Shown: positions 13,595 through 25,700 of the stretch, one piece after another
How the letters are laid out: each line of letters begins with the position of its first letter
Position numbering within the stretch: the first letter of the stretch is position 1
NCBI RefSeq assembly: GCF_036669915.1
Contig: NC_089315.1
Coordinates: 1,530,836-1,594,835 of the forward strand
Source: Pocillopora verrucosa
Lineage: Eukaryota > Cnidaria > Anthozoa > Scleractinia > Pocilloporidae
Direction: 5' to 3'
Length of the DNA stretch: 64,000 bases
Program-made: the position numbers and the translations under genes
Notes under the pieces: generated by a model
Told to the model about the DNA's origin: nothing
The model's database searches: none
Seen by the model: only the letters and a program-made list of their open reading frames with translations

Positions 13595-13830
13595 AAAGGG
13601 ATAATTTTTTTAACACAACTGTGGTGCTAAATCAGTGGGTGAGTATAACAAGATCATTTGGTTTTATCAACTCAATTGATAATGTAAGTTGGCCTCTTAA
13701 GATTTTATAAGCTGACATTTCAAGTATTATTAGCTGTTTGTTAGAGCAAATGCCATGACAGGCAGATGCTCGAAACATCAGCTTAGAGACTCTTTACAAT
13801 GGCAAATTTACACTGTCCCCTCAGTTATTG
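13595..13830. repeat. Diverged foldback repeat family 1 in EOGT A intron 10
   Basis: An imperfect hairpin: AAGCTGACATTTCAAG (about 13710) is mirrored by GATGCTCGAAACATCAGCTT, and GTAAGTTGGCC is mirrored by GGCAAATTTACACTG. The motifs match the family seen at 33864-34009 and 47285-47453. The homologous copy is at about 41480-41700. Confidence 0.6.
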
Positions 13831-15454
13831 AAAATGAATTACCGGTATCATGTTATTTTGCACTTTTCATTTTCATGCCTTATCTTTCATTTACCATTAT
13901 TAATTGCATGCTGAACTCCACTGGTCATGTTAGCTGATCATGATCAATGTTCAAGGCATGGATGATCCACATTGTGTAACGATCTTAGGCCAGGCACTCT
14001 CACAGTGCATCTTTCCACTCAGGAGTATAACTGAATGGTTACCAACCTAGTGTCATGGCTGCCTGTGATGGACCAACAGCCAACTGGTAATACACTTCTA
14101 TCAGTGCTTCATGCTTTAGAAGTAAGGGTTGCTTCCTCAGTAATGAGGCACCAGGCTCTTAGACAACTACGTAATACTATTAAATACACTTCAAGGTAAT
14201 AAGATAAAGACTTTTTATTTTCAGAACAACAGTGAACCAATTCGTATAACATTGCTATCAAGAGGGACAAAGTTTAGAAAAATATTGAATGAGGATGAGG
14301 TGACTTTAATTTATTTTCTTTTCCTGTTGCATTTCTGGACTTTTAATATATTTAACTTAATTAAAAAAAAATTTGAAATGAAATTTCTTGGAGAAGAGAT
14401 GAGATAGTATTTGTTGGTGAAACATCAGGTTTTTGACAACTTACATGTACATGTATCATCAATTATGATGAGTGCAAAGGAAGCTAGTGATAAGGTTTTT
14501 ATCCGAAGGGAAGTATTCTATGGATTTTAGGTTGCTACATGTACATCTATGTATGTCCTTCTATAAGAATGTTAAATACAAAATACACTCAGCAGCATTT
14601 TTGAACCCTCCCCCTCCTTCCCTCCTCATTCTAGAAGAGGAGCTTAAAGAACTATCCCTTCCCTATTTCTGCCTTTTCATTTTCAGAAACTGACTTACTT
14701 ATAGTGGTTGGACTCATTGACAGTCATTACGTGATGATATATTTTATTTTTATTTAAAGTAGTTAATTTTCTTTTTTTTTTTCATTTTAGTATGCTTGCC
14801 TGAAAAAACGAATATCTTTCTCTCTTTTCCTTTTATTGGAGAGGGAAGTAGCAAAAAGTTATTTTGGGGGTTATTAGTTAATGAGACAGTATTTGCACCT
14901 TGACTCAGAGAGAAAAGAAATGTTGGCTCTGAAAGAATGTAATGTTCCCAAGTATTTTTTTAAATTTTGATTGGCAGATTATTCATGCTTTGGATACATA
15001 CCCTGGAGTGAAGCTGAATGTTTCACAATATTCTTGGTCTTACTCAATTGTGGAATTTTTTTATGCTTTATATTGCTAATGATTTTATGGCTTCTAAATT
15101 CTTCAATTACACTGTAAAAATCTGCTCCTACTTATTAATAGCAGGCAAGTGGAGATAATTATATAACAAAAGAGTATACCTTGTCTTCTTTCAAATTATA
15201 GTTCTAACTTCCAGCTCCAAATTTAGAAAAAGTATACATGTTTGTTTGGTTATGTTTAGGTAAACGAAATCACTTTTAAATGTCAATCACATTAAGAATA
15301 ATTAATTCTACTCACTGTGCTTTTCTTTAGCAAATCACCAATTGAAATTTTTTATCCCTCATCTACTAGTGCACTCTTATGGAATAAGAATTTTAGTTAA
15401 ATTATCATTCTACTTTTGTGGCTGCAGTTAGAATTCCACAATGGAAAAACTCCT

Positions 15455-15601
15455 GGCCCCTGTAGTTTGAAAGATGGATAACGCTATCCATTGGATAAAT
15501 TACTATCCAGTGGATAGCATAGTATGTTTTGTCAACACTTATCTACTGGATAACGATTTATCTGTTGGATAGTGTTATCTGCCCTTTAAACAACTGGGCC
15601 C
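15455..15601. mobile_element. Foldback MITE-like element
   Basis: About 147 bp with self-complementary ends: it begins GGCCCCTGTAGTTTGAAAG and finishes CCCTTTAAACAACTGGGCCC. The interior is built of alternating TATCCA/TGGATA blocks that pair with each other. It has no coding capacity. It lies just after the point where EOGT A loses similarity to copy C. Confidence 0.65.
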
Positions 15602-17080
15602 TAAAAGACAAATGCTATCTTGGGATTAATGTCAGAATCTGAGCAAATGTATACCTAACCCTCCATAACCCAACAATAGTCAACTGATAACAAGTTCAGA
15701 TTGCATAGCAAATACCACTAGAAATCTGGGGTTATTTTTTTTCAATGACCATCATTTATTAGTTAGCAGTTCTCTACTATTTGCTTGTTATCTATTACTT
15801 CATAAATATTGATGTATTGTTAGGTATAGGGCCTCAATTGAATGCAGCATTGCTGATTTGACTGAAATACCCTCAGATTACACTCTTTTCCTTCTTAATG
15901 GTGTGTCCACTAATTTAGCCATGGTATTCAGGCCTCCAGTTAATTACCATATGAAAATCAAAATTGTGGAACTCAGAACTATCCAGAAATCCAATCTCTG
16001 ATTGACAATTATTGGACAAGCTGGTTCAACATGAACATAAGTGAGAGCTAAAACTTGGACTTATCTACTTAACAAAACCAAAAGAAGAGGTGAATAACTG
16101 AAACCAACACCTTGATAACTATATGTTGCTCTTGTGTGGAAAACAAACTGAATTGTTGTTTTCATTTAGTGCAAGTGAAGATTTTAAATCAGTATCTTAT
16201 CAAAGTATGGTAATAAAAGAATTATCCCTATTCTATTGGTGCAGTTAGACATTGGTAAAGGTTATCAATTTACAAAATATTTAATACAAGCCATGCCCTA
16301 TGGTATGTTATGCATAGTATGTTCACCATGCATGATCAAAGCCACAACTTGCCTTTCAGTTTATTTCACTTCAGATTATTTTGAAAAATGTCAAGACTAT
16401 GATGTAGACAGAGCTGCACCTCACAGCCCCCCTCATCCCTCCCCTTCAACTTCACAATGGATATTATACTTGTGCAGCAATGATTTGCTGCTAAAGCTGA
16501 GTCTACAATTCCTTCAAGGTGATTGGGCTAGTGACAATGATCCTGCCAAGGGTTCAATATTTACTTAACACTCTCTAAGTAGAAATCAGGGGGACTCCCA
16601 TCTGAAAAGGGGAGGATCCTCGTCTGCATGCTTTGGAGTGTAAATTTGGATTTCTGTTTCACCAAGGGTACTGATCAGGGCAATAAACCGTATACTTTAA
16701 GCAATTAGGGTCTCTTTTGGGGTTGGTCATGAAGACATGTGACGAAATGAATATCTTAATCATCTAAATCGAAAAAGTTAATATATAATCTAAATCATAA
16801 AAATGTTGACTTGGTGTCTTACAATAGTCTCTTTTAGGGGCTGCATATGCTTTGTTGCAGTGTCCAGATCCATCCTCTCTTTCTGGGCGTAGTTTAAAAT
16901 TCTTAGGGTGTATCACTGTCCCTTTAATGGGGAAGTCCTTGTCCCCCAAGGGCGGGTGGGGGAAGCAGAATATTTTTGTTGTCCACAATCTTGTTCCATC
17001 TACTCTCTTATCCAGTTGTGTATTCCTACAGAAATCTATACTGTCGCCTTTCTTATCAAATGAATAGACATACATACCTA
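15602..17080. other. Spacer with no supported gene, probably repeat-derived
   Basis: This stretch replaces the 3' part of EOGT in cassette A and has no counterpart in B or C. Open frames on both strands (16236-16568 plus, 16764-17177 minus) start at non-ATG codons and show no domain that I recognise. The composition around 16570-17080 looks like a decayed mobile element, but no termini were found. Confidence 0.4.
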
Positions 17081-18731
17081 ATTTGTTTTGGGGTTCCATT
17101 TCTGGCTTTGTGATGTTGCACCCGTTTGTCCTTTGTGAACACTTCCCATTGTCAGCGATGCATACGTCAAAGTTCAAAATGGCGGCAGATTATAGACAAT
17201 AGAGGGATCAGAGAAGGATCATCATCATCGCTTGTTGAGCATTTCTTCCATTTATTAGCTACAGGTATGAGAGGCCCCATTGTGGAGGAACATATAAAAT
17301 AGTTTTTAATTAAGAAGCCTTGTAAACTTTTTTTATGGCTAATCCACGCAAATAGGGATCAGCTTATTCCTTTTTTTCGTTAGGTGTTACTTCATTTCGA
17401 GTAACTTGCGTTGCGGAACTCCACATTCTGTATTTCCATCTACGCGATCTCACGTCAGTTCAAGTCTACCGACCAATTTCTTACGCCCACTAAAACATTG
17501 TTTTCAAGTATTTCTTATCTACTTTTGACCTGTTTTATCCATAAAAATGATCACTTTGAATGAACTAGAGACTTGAAGAGTGGGTGCAATACCTGTTATG
17601 CATGTATCAGTCCAGTCGCAGTAAACTTGTTTGTTCAAATTTTTGTAGTTTCGGCCTCATGGAAACATCCGGCCATATAACCTAATTTTTGCTATTATTA
17701 TTTGTATTAATTTGCCTCTCCTTTTACTTTAATTCCTTTGTGTTGGGGTATGACTGAGTCTGCGAACATTATTTGTGCCTCGATACGTACATTTCTTGGC
17801 CTCCGCAAAAGGGCGAGGCTTGAGAAACGCTAGCCAGAGGGTGATCTGGTACTTGTGCCGGACCCCTTACAGACCTCTCGCAGGCTCGCTTCTCCTAAGG
17901 CAGTTCACTTAATTGAGGGCGAAGGAACGCTTGTGCCGCAGCGCTAATAATAATAAGGGCCTACTCACAGACTACTTCAGTAGCGATGTATTACATGGCC
18001 TATCAATTTTGCAGCTATTCAGTCAAGACTGATAAACGTGTCAGCCAGTGAACGACACTCGCTGATCAAAGACCCAACCTCAGTCACGCAGTTCAGTTGC
18101 CCTTCCTGTATTTGATACACCTGTGAAGCTTCTTGCGTGAAAAGTCATTCGATAAACTACTGTCAGCTATTAGCTCTGCAGGATCACAAAAATTATCATT
18201 TCTAGTGAATTCAATCTCGAACCATTAGAAAACGATCACTTTCTTTATCATGTAATGTTTACTAGGATCAGTTTGTTTTCCGCGAAAATGTAAATATGAG
18301 ACTACGATGTTGACTGTCCAATTTTCTTAGCTCAGTTCAGACGCTATGCTTCTCTCGACCTTAATCGGCCAAACTCCAGTAATAGGAGTTTTTCTCCCAA
18401 GGTAATTGATGAACACATGTTTGTTCAATTAATTTGTCAGCGTCGTTCTTTAGGAACGTTGCCGGTCGCTGAGTAAATGGGCAAATTATGAATAACAAAT
18501 TTAGTGAAGCACGGTGGCTAAACAATAGTGACACTTTATTGTAATGAGTTCATTAGTGTTATGACTAAAATAGAATGTGGACACGCGAAAAATCTTGTTG
18601 GAAGGCTCGAATAACAAAGGTTGTTCACAGACATTCGAAATACTCGGTTCAGTGTTGAAAAATCATTCCTTCAGTGGATCAGTTATAGCAATCACCTACA
18701 CTTGGAGCAAGTTTTTGGACAAAGATTCACG
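17081..18731. promoter_or_regulatory. Upstream region of FReD-I B, duplicated upstream of FReD-I C
   Basis: The stretch aligns almost throughout with about 29132-30753, including the block AGACAATAGAGGGATCAGAG (17198 and 29237) and the last 200 bases before the start codon. It should contain the FReD-I promoter, but no TATA box or defined site could be assigned with confidence. Confidence 0.45.
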
Positions 18732-20074
18732 ATGAAATATCTCTGTGAAGTTCTTCTCTTCTCTTTTTTCGTGACGGCGCTGTCGAACTCGACTAAACTG
18801 TCGTCTAGGCCAGCAAGAACCGATAACGATACGAAACATCATCCGCATTGTGGTGTCAATAATAACTATTTCTACGCTGGTCCCAACTCCAAGAAAATAG
18901 AAAATATGTTTTCCGACATTCAACAACAACTGACCAAACTTGAACAAGAAATCCGAAACATAAAGAAGAACCAAACTTGTCAGAAGCAAGATGGGAAAGG
19001 TTGGTGGGAAAAATTATTATTAGATTGAACGAAGACGATTTAGATGACTTGGTGCTTATTCAGTTTCGCTTTCTCTCTTTTTTTTTCAGCTGTTAATAAG
19101 AACTGCGCCGAAGTTTACAAGTCAGGCGACAAGATCAGTGGTGTATACAAAATCGATCCTGATGGTTTGGGAGAATTTGAAGTCTTCTGTGATCAGACAA
19201 CAGCCGGTGGAGGATGGACGGTGTTTCAAAAGAGATATGGTGGTGCAGTAGATTTTTTCCGCGGCTGGAATGTCTACAAACAGGGCTTCGGCAATCTGAA
19301 CGGCGAGTTTTGGCTCGGACTGGACAAGATTCACCGCCTGACAGCGAGGAGCAGTAACAAGCTTCGTGTTGACTTGGAAGACTTTCATGGTAAAACAGCG
19401 TTTGCAGAGTACAGTTCATTTTCTGTGGCAAGCGAAAGGGCGAAATACCTGCTGGGTTTAGGAGGTTATTCAGGTGAAACTGATTTAATCTAAAAGTGGT
19501 GTTAGTATGTAACGTTAGTCAAGTAAAGCAGTTGCACGGTGTAAGAACAATTATATCGTCGGCAATACTGATGTGGAGAAAAGGAGGAAAAGGGTTAAAA
19601 GTAAAGTGTTTTGTCATATTTTTCTCTATTTCAAAATGATTTCTCTAAATACGATTGTAGCGAAGACATTTTTCCAAGACTTAAGGGTTATTGATGTTTA
19701 GGAAATTTACACTCATTATGCAAAATGTTTCAATCTTAATTAAAAAGCGGTAAAACAAATCTTTCACTTTTTCAGGCACATTATCATAAAATTCTCACTG
19801 AAAATACATTTTTTCAGGCACGGCTGGTGATTCTCTCAGTTTTCATCGCGGCTTACCATTCACCACTAAAGATCGAGATAATGATGCCTCCTCAAGCAAC
19901 TGTGCCTCCACGTATACGGGCGCTTGGTGGTACAAGAGTTGCTATTACTCAAACCTCAACGGCCTCTACATGAATAATAAAAATGACGGTAAAGGAATGG
20001 CGTGGTATCACTGGAAAAAAAATTATAAATCTGTTAAGAGGTCTGAGATGAAAATCCGTCCAAAGGACTTCTAA
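18732..20074 (+). CDS. FReD-I copy B, secreted coiled-coil fibrinogen-domain lectin
   Basis: Three exons (18732-18999, 19090-19473, 19818-20074) join in matching phases (1, 1) to give 302 residues. Residues 1-20 form a signal peptide, which decides for the ATG at 18732 over open sequence upstream. Residues 58-85 form a charged heptad-like coiled coil ([20 protein letters not shown]), suggesting oligomers. Residues 95-302 are a complete fibrinogen-related domain with four Cys (NCAEV, VFCDQ, NCAS, KSC), the GGWTVFQKR signature, the DRDND calcium motif and the KRSEMKIRP end. The layout matches a ficolin without its collagen stem. Such domains bind acetylated sugars or similar ligands outside the cell; the ligand here is unknown. 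The first donor is the weaker GTTGGT, as in copy C. An AATAAA lies at 20226. Confidence 0.9.
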
Positions 20075-20225
20075 GGTTCATCATACTTTGACAGTGTCAA
20101 AAGATGAATATGTTCTCAGCAAATATTTAAGGGTTGATGTATTTTAGTTTTAAAAGTAAAGTTTTCAAAAAAATCAGAAGTGCATGATTATTAATCAAAG
20201 TTAAAACCGCTGACGAAGCCATAAA

Positions 20226-20231
20226 AATAAA
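20226..20231 (+). terminator. Polyadenylation signal AATAAA of FReD-I B
   Basis: AATAAA lies 152 nt past the stop codon and is kept at the same relative place in copy A (449-454) and copy C (32263-32268). Confidence 0.6.
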
Positions 20232-20409
20232 ATACTTCTATAAAAGAGATGTAGGTGTAGCTAAGCTTGTGGTTCCAATAAAGATAAAACAATGGGGAAA
20301 ACAAAGTGTCTTTGCTGTAACATCAATATTTCAGTGGTGCCTGACAAAATAAGACGCTGTTGAAAGCGTTAACTCGAGTCTGCTTGAGGAGTATATAAGG
20401 AATAAGGCG

Positions 20410-20865
20410 AAAAAAAAAGCGAAAAAAAGCTAACAAAAAAAAAAAGAGCAACCCGAAAACAACTAAGAGTATCCACACGTCAATCACATGACAGTTAAAC
20501 GGGTATAATAAACGTGAGAGGATCACATCCAAGTGAAGGGCATTTGGCGACGAAACACGAAAAAACGGCCAGTAGATAAAGACTCGCCGCCTACGGCTAG
20601 GTTCGAGTAATAATAATTGAATGTGACCCTAAAATTATAAAAGTGACGCAACAGAAACTCGACGTGTATATTTTGCCATTAAACGGGCCAAATCAGTAGA
20701 GAATAATACAGAACTAAAAGCCCAAGCAACAAAAGCGAAAAAAATCTAACAAAAAAAAACGAACAAAATGAACAACCCGACAACAACTAAGAGTATTTAC
20801 ACATCAATCACATTACAGTTAAACGAGTAGAAATGAGACAGGATCACATCCAAGTAAAGGACTGT
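20410..20865. repeat. Local direct duplication of about 150 bp
   Basis: The segment near 20410-20560 recurs at about 20720-20865. Shared blocks include ACAACTAAGAGTAT, TCAATCACAT, ACAGTTAAACG and GGATCACATCCAAGT. Only one such block is seen in cassette A (about 950-1080), so the duplication is specific to cassette B. Confidence 0.65.
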
Positions 20866-22706
20866 AAAAAACTTCATATAGATATTATTTCTGTGATAAT
20901 CTCTTTCATATTAGGATAAAGAGGATTCATAAGTAGATAATCCTGTCCGATGATGTCCTGCTGACGTGAAAAATCCACAAGTCGATTATATATTCTCCAA
21001 ATAAAAATTTGTTTTCGAGGAGATCGGAAACTTTGAGTCGTAAAGTACATTATGGGAGACTCCTTTGAAATATTAAGGACTTTTTTTCCCACAACTTCTT
21101 CAACAAATATCTCTATTTTACAACAGATCGAACAAATGTCAATCTGCGTTTTTCAGGCAAGCGGCAGCAAACGCGAGGCGAGCGTGGGGGGATAGAAACG
21201 TGTGAAAGGAAGACCGCCAAACAACAACAATGTTCAATGAAGGAGTAGCATAACTTAACACTGGCTCGTTCTTCCCATCAACAACGCGCTTTAATCAATT
21301 TGCCGACGTCAAACTAGACTCCTTTCTTTTATTCACCGATGTTTTATAGGACTTGTTAAATAACGAAACAATATCCAATTTGTGGTTGAAATGGCGAAGT
21401 CAAATGAAGAAATAGATACAGTACGCAAATTAAAGATAAATAAACACTTTGGTCCACCCTAAATTTTTTTCCAAGCTAGTAATAATCACAGATTTGTAAA
21501 GTGTGTCCGATCTCGATTCGTAATGAGTGTTTCTGTCTTGGCTTGACAAAATCCAGAGTACCATTAACCTATAATCATAGAATGTTTCGTGGTGCGGCTC
21601 ATAATAATTCATTTTGTTCGATCAAAAGTCATATTAGGCACGAAAAAGTCGACGACTGCATAGGAAACTTCAATTTATGCAAAGTCCTCGAATATTTGTC
21701 AACTTTTGGGACACATAACCTGACACCTGACAACGTTTCACGAGCTTAATGCGATCTTTCTCTAACTTAGATTATGGATAATTGGCAAAAATGGCGTCAA
21801 ATAAACCATGTGTTTTGTTCCGTTGGACTAAAAGTTATCCTTAAATTTCGCTCATATTTGCGACCAACTCTTGAAAGTTAAGCTTTCAGCTGTTTTTCAC
21901 GACCGATATCACCAATTACTACATGTGAGTACCGAAAATAAAGCTTTTAATCAACGTTTATATAAAAATATCAAGAATTTAGCTGAGGTGGCGACTTTAT
22001 TGATCAGTTTTTGGCAATTTTTTTTAGCAACTTTTTGATATTCCAGTGAGAAACTTTCCACTATTCTACGAGCACAATCGGTACAGGCCTATACCCTACT
22101 CGTAAACATTTTATTAAAAACATATAAAAATAATTAAATAACAGTTCTTTTGCGCTCGAACAGTCTATACTTTTTTCGTTTCTTTGTTGGGACTTTTATT
22201 TTCTATAAGTATCCATTAGAGTTTCCTTTTTTTAGTTATGCGATAGTAAGAAGTTAAAAATTGTTTATAATCCCTTGGCGATGGGACATTGTAAAAACAG
22301 TTCTTTAAAAAAACCTTTTGTTTTGTTTTTCGATGTTGGCCAATAACTGAGCCTCGAGTCCATGTACTCGACCCAGTTACGCAGCTCGTTTCTAATCATA
22401 TCGAACATGGGCTGACACTTCTTTAGTTGATAAACTTTTGTCCAAATATCTGAGGATTTTACAGTTGTGGTTTCAAGCAACAGATATGTTTTCTTAACTT
22501 GTTAATAAGCAAGGCCGCGGATGATATTTTTCTCTTTACTGAACTTGTTAAAGCTTACGTTGGATTGAAGGCAACAAAGGTTTCATTTGAACACAAGTAA
22601 TTATTAAGGTATTCATTCCGAAGGCAACTTTGTCCACAAGGAGGTTCTGGGCGACAAAGAGGGCGATTTCTACAGTATCCTGAAAGACTTCGCAAAGAAG
22701 AAAACC

Positions 22707-25700
22707 ATGCAGGGCTTGCGGCTAAATCACTTGGTCTTTGTGATTACTAGCATATTTCTGTTAGTTTTGTTCGTTGGGGCAAACAGAGACTTATGTGGGA
22801 GTGTTTTTAAACCTCAAGTTGGTAAGTAATAAACCCGGCTCGGTCCAGCCTAATTTCCTCATGTTTACCTAAAGACTTCTCTTTGCAGGCTATGCCTTAC
22901 TGGGTCACGTTATGACTAAAACTGATGTTCTTGACGAGTTTGAGTGTCAGCTAAAATGTATGGGAAATGGCAGTTGCAAATCGTTTAATGTTTATCACAA
23001 AAGCAATAATACGAAGCGCATTTGTGAGCTGAACAACATAACATGGCAGATGAACCCGGATGATTTCAAACAGAAGAAAGGATCCACGTACTTTGAATCT
23101 GTTCAGGTCAGTAAAAAAATGCATCTCTGAAGTTTGCTTGTTATCGTGTTGGATTCTATAGGCGTTAATGCAATCATTGTTAATTCGTGTCAATATTAAA
23201 TTTTGGTAACACTAACATTAATCACCGTTTAGTTTCCATTGTTTGCTATTAACAACCGTTTCAAAAGTCGTATTTGTTTAATCCTTAGAGATCACAGAGT
23301 TTGGACGCCTTGCTTTTTTTCCTTCTTATTTTTTCCTGGTTTTGTGAATAACCTTGAGCAAGTAAGTTAAAAAGGAATGCTGGAGTTGCACGAGCGCGAA
23401 AATTTAAAAAGCCAGCATGCAGAGACTGCTGTAAGCAAGGCTTGCTCCCGACCCTCTCAGTCATTAGTACATTTAGTCTCAATGCCTAAGGAAAAGACAA
23501 TTGGCATAAATGAACTCCGATTTGGTTCCCTTTTCCTGTTATCCTTAAAGCAAGGCTTTAGATAGCATCGACAATAGCTTAGAGAACTCGGTGGCACGAC
23601 GTTCAATGTTTCCCTTTTGCCGTTTAACGTAAGGATCAAGTTTAACTTCAATTTATACAGAGTAGCTTTGCAGCTGCCATCAATTTTTTATAACAGAGCG
23701 CCGTGAAAACAACAGAAGGCATAAAAAGTAAGACTTACTTCATAATTTGTTAATTGGATTCTTTGTCGCACACGCAATTACCTCCTCAAAAAAAATGTTC
23801 TCCTGATTTACACTTTTATCTCTCTACATTTTATATACATTCATTCACGAAGAATTGATTTTTCTTTATTGAATGATCTAAATTTAATCCTTGAGCAGTT
23901 TTTTCGTTTAATGCCTTTTGAGATGTTTCACATCGTCATAATTCAACAGTTTAAAGGATGATGTTCCATTGCAATCGCTTTTCATAGAAATAAATAGGAA
24001 TCAAAATTATATTAGTCATAGAAAAGTCTATCGCTTGTACGGCCATCAAAAAACTGGAGGAAACATTCTTGACGCGTTTTTTTAAACTTGACCCAGGCCA
24101 CATGCGTCCATGTTTTCCATGAAAACAATGAACAAATAAATGGCAGCAAGTGTCGTCCGGGATACAAAGGAGAAAGGTGTCAAATACGTAAGTACTTATT
24201 ACAATAACAATTTAACGTCTATTATGGCTCCAAGCCCGTTTTTCAAAAATTGTAAAATGGTCGCCATTTAAACATTTCATGGTCGCGCAACTACTCCTCT
24301 CTCACTCCTAAAGAAAAAATAAAAAAGAAAGAAAACGTCTGGTACCAGAGAAGATTCACAACAAAGATGCTGAGACCGGATTAATACGATTTCGGTCGAT
24401 TGTGCAGCTGAAAAACATCTCTCATAGTTTGCAGTGAGCTAAACTATTAGTGTTGAAAACCTTCCTTATTTTAAACAACATTTTGAATCGCTTAAGACTT
24501 ATTTCGTACTGCAAAGTTGATGATTAGACTGAGATGCTGAACGTCATTTAAATGAAGGTTATGTCATTGAAATCAGTTTGACTTGATCAACGCTCATTTA
24601 TGGTTCATGCGTATCTAGAGTGACGGAACGGCGAGAAAGAACAAGAGAAAGACAGGACAAACGGGCGTTGTTCGATAATTCGACCAAAGATTGATAATTT
24701 TCTCAAGTCTCCTTTTTTTATTTTTCTTTTCTTTTCGATCTGTTGGTTGCCAATTGGCGACTTTGGTCTAAAGTTTAGTTGACAAATATGACCAGATATA
24801 TTTTTCACCCGCCAACTTGAAGCGCTGATATAGCTATGAGCAATTTGAGCTAACCAAACAGCCACACCTTTAAAATTGTCAATGAGCCATGCGTGCATGC
24901 ATGAACCATTAGTGCATGCCTAGATAGTCACTCACTTTTAAAAATAAAACGTTTGATCTTGATAGTGCAGCACACGCTTTATTTGTGAAACTCAACGCAT
25001 TGTTAACAAACCTTTTTTCCAACATCCGTTATATGTTTCTTGACCCGTCCGCTTTATGGCGCACCGTACGAGGAGTTGACGAACTCTGGATAACAACTCG
25101 CAATTGAATTCAATTTCATTTCACCTGCAGATGAAAATTAGGCAAAGAATTGACCCTCATAGGTGGACTGCACCTTTAGCAATTACAAAAAAGCAGCCTG
25201 AAAAAATTTCAGGCTTCGAAGGGATTCGAACAGTCGTGCCAAGAGGGGTTTCACACAATCTACTTTAGGTAACTAGGCAGAATACAACCTCTGCACCAAG
25301 CCGAATATTACATTTCAATGTGGATCAGATTGCTGCGGTTTACTCCAAATCTAGAAATTGATTACATGGCAAACCTTGGCTCAAAACTTGAAGGTGGGAA
25401 CAGGGAAATTAATGATAGTACTTTGTCCAGTCTGTAAGACATTTCTTTCGCTAGCTGGATCGCATTTTTCAGGTGTGGATTTGCAATGATAGATCTGTTC
25501 AAAGTGTTCTTCCGAGATTTTGTTGCTGTCGTCGAGTTTCGTGTTCTAATATATGTCTTTTTTAATTCTTATTTATCACACCATTTATTTATTTTTTTAC
25601 ACGGCCTGTCAACGCGATCAACAGTAGTTTAGAGTAACCAAACCCAACTACAGAAGACAAAAAGCTTCTGTCTGCATTAAAATTTTCGTGATGATTAAGC

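Larger units (their letters stand above)
6504..15036 (+). pseudogene. EOGT: EOGT copy A, GT61 EGF-domain O-GlcNAc transferase, inactivated and 3' truncated
   Basis: Twelve of the 17 exons of the intact copy C can be traced: 6504-6674, 7470-7585, 8322-8424, 8848-8942, 9647-9754, 11062-11168, 11366-11469, 12155-12250, 12352-12423, 12686-12774, 14225-14299 and 14978-15036. Three lesions stand out against copy C. In exon 6 a conserved Cys codon before DILVEKP is TGA (11120-11122). Exon 10 is 89 bp instead of 90, with one C missing from TGTTCCAAG, giving a frameshift. Exons 13-17, which hold the HGAGL-type motif and the C-terminus, are absent: similarity to copy C ends near 15230. A Trp codon at the end of exon 7 is GGG, and the last exonic base at that donor is changed. 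Everything else, including splice sites, is well kept, so inactivation looks fairly recent. The product could be at most a truncated protein. Confidence 0.9.

Noticed and set aside
16764-17177. Minus-strand open frame of 137 codons with several Cys
   Set aside because: It starts at a non-ATG codon, crosses into the duplicated region shared with cassette B where it is not open, and shows no domain or splice context.
19122-19431. Antisense open frames over fibrinogen exons (also at 4912, 26138 and 31141)
   Set aside because: They recur wherever the conserved fibrinogen exon occurs and mirror its codon bias; they have no splice or start signals of their own.
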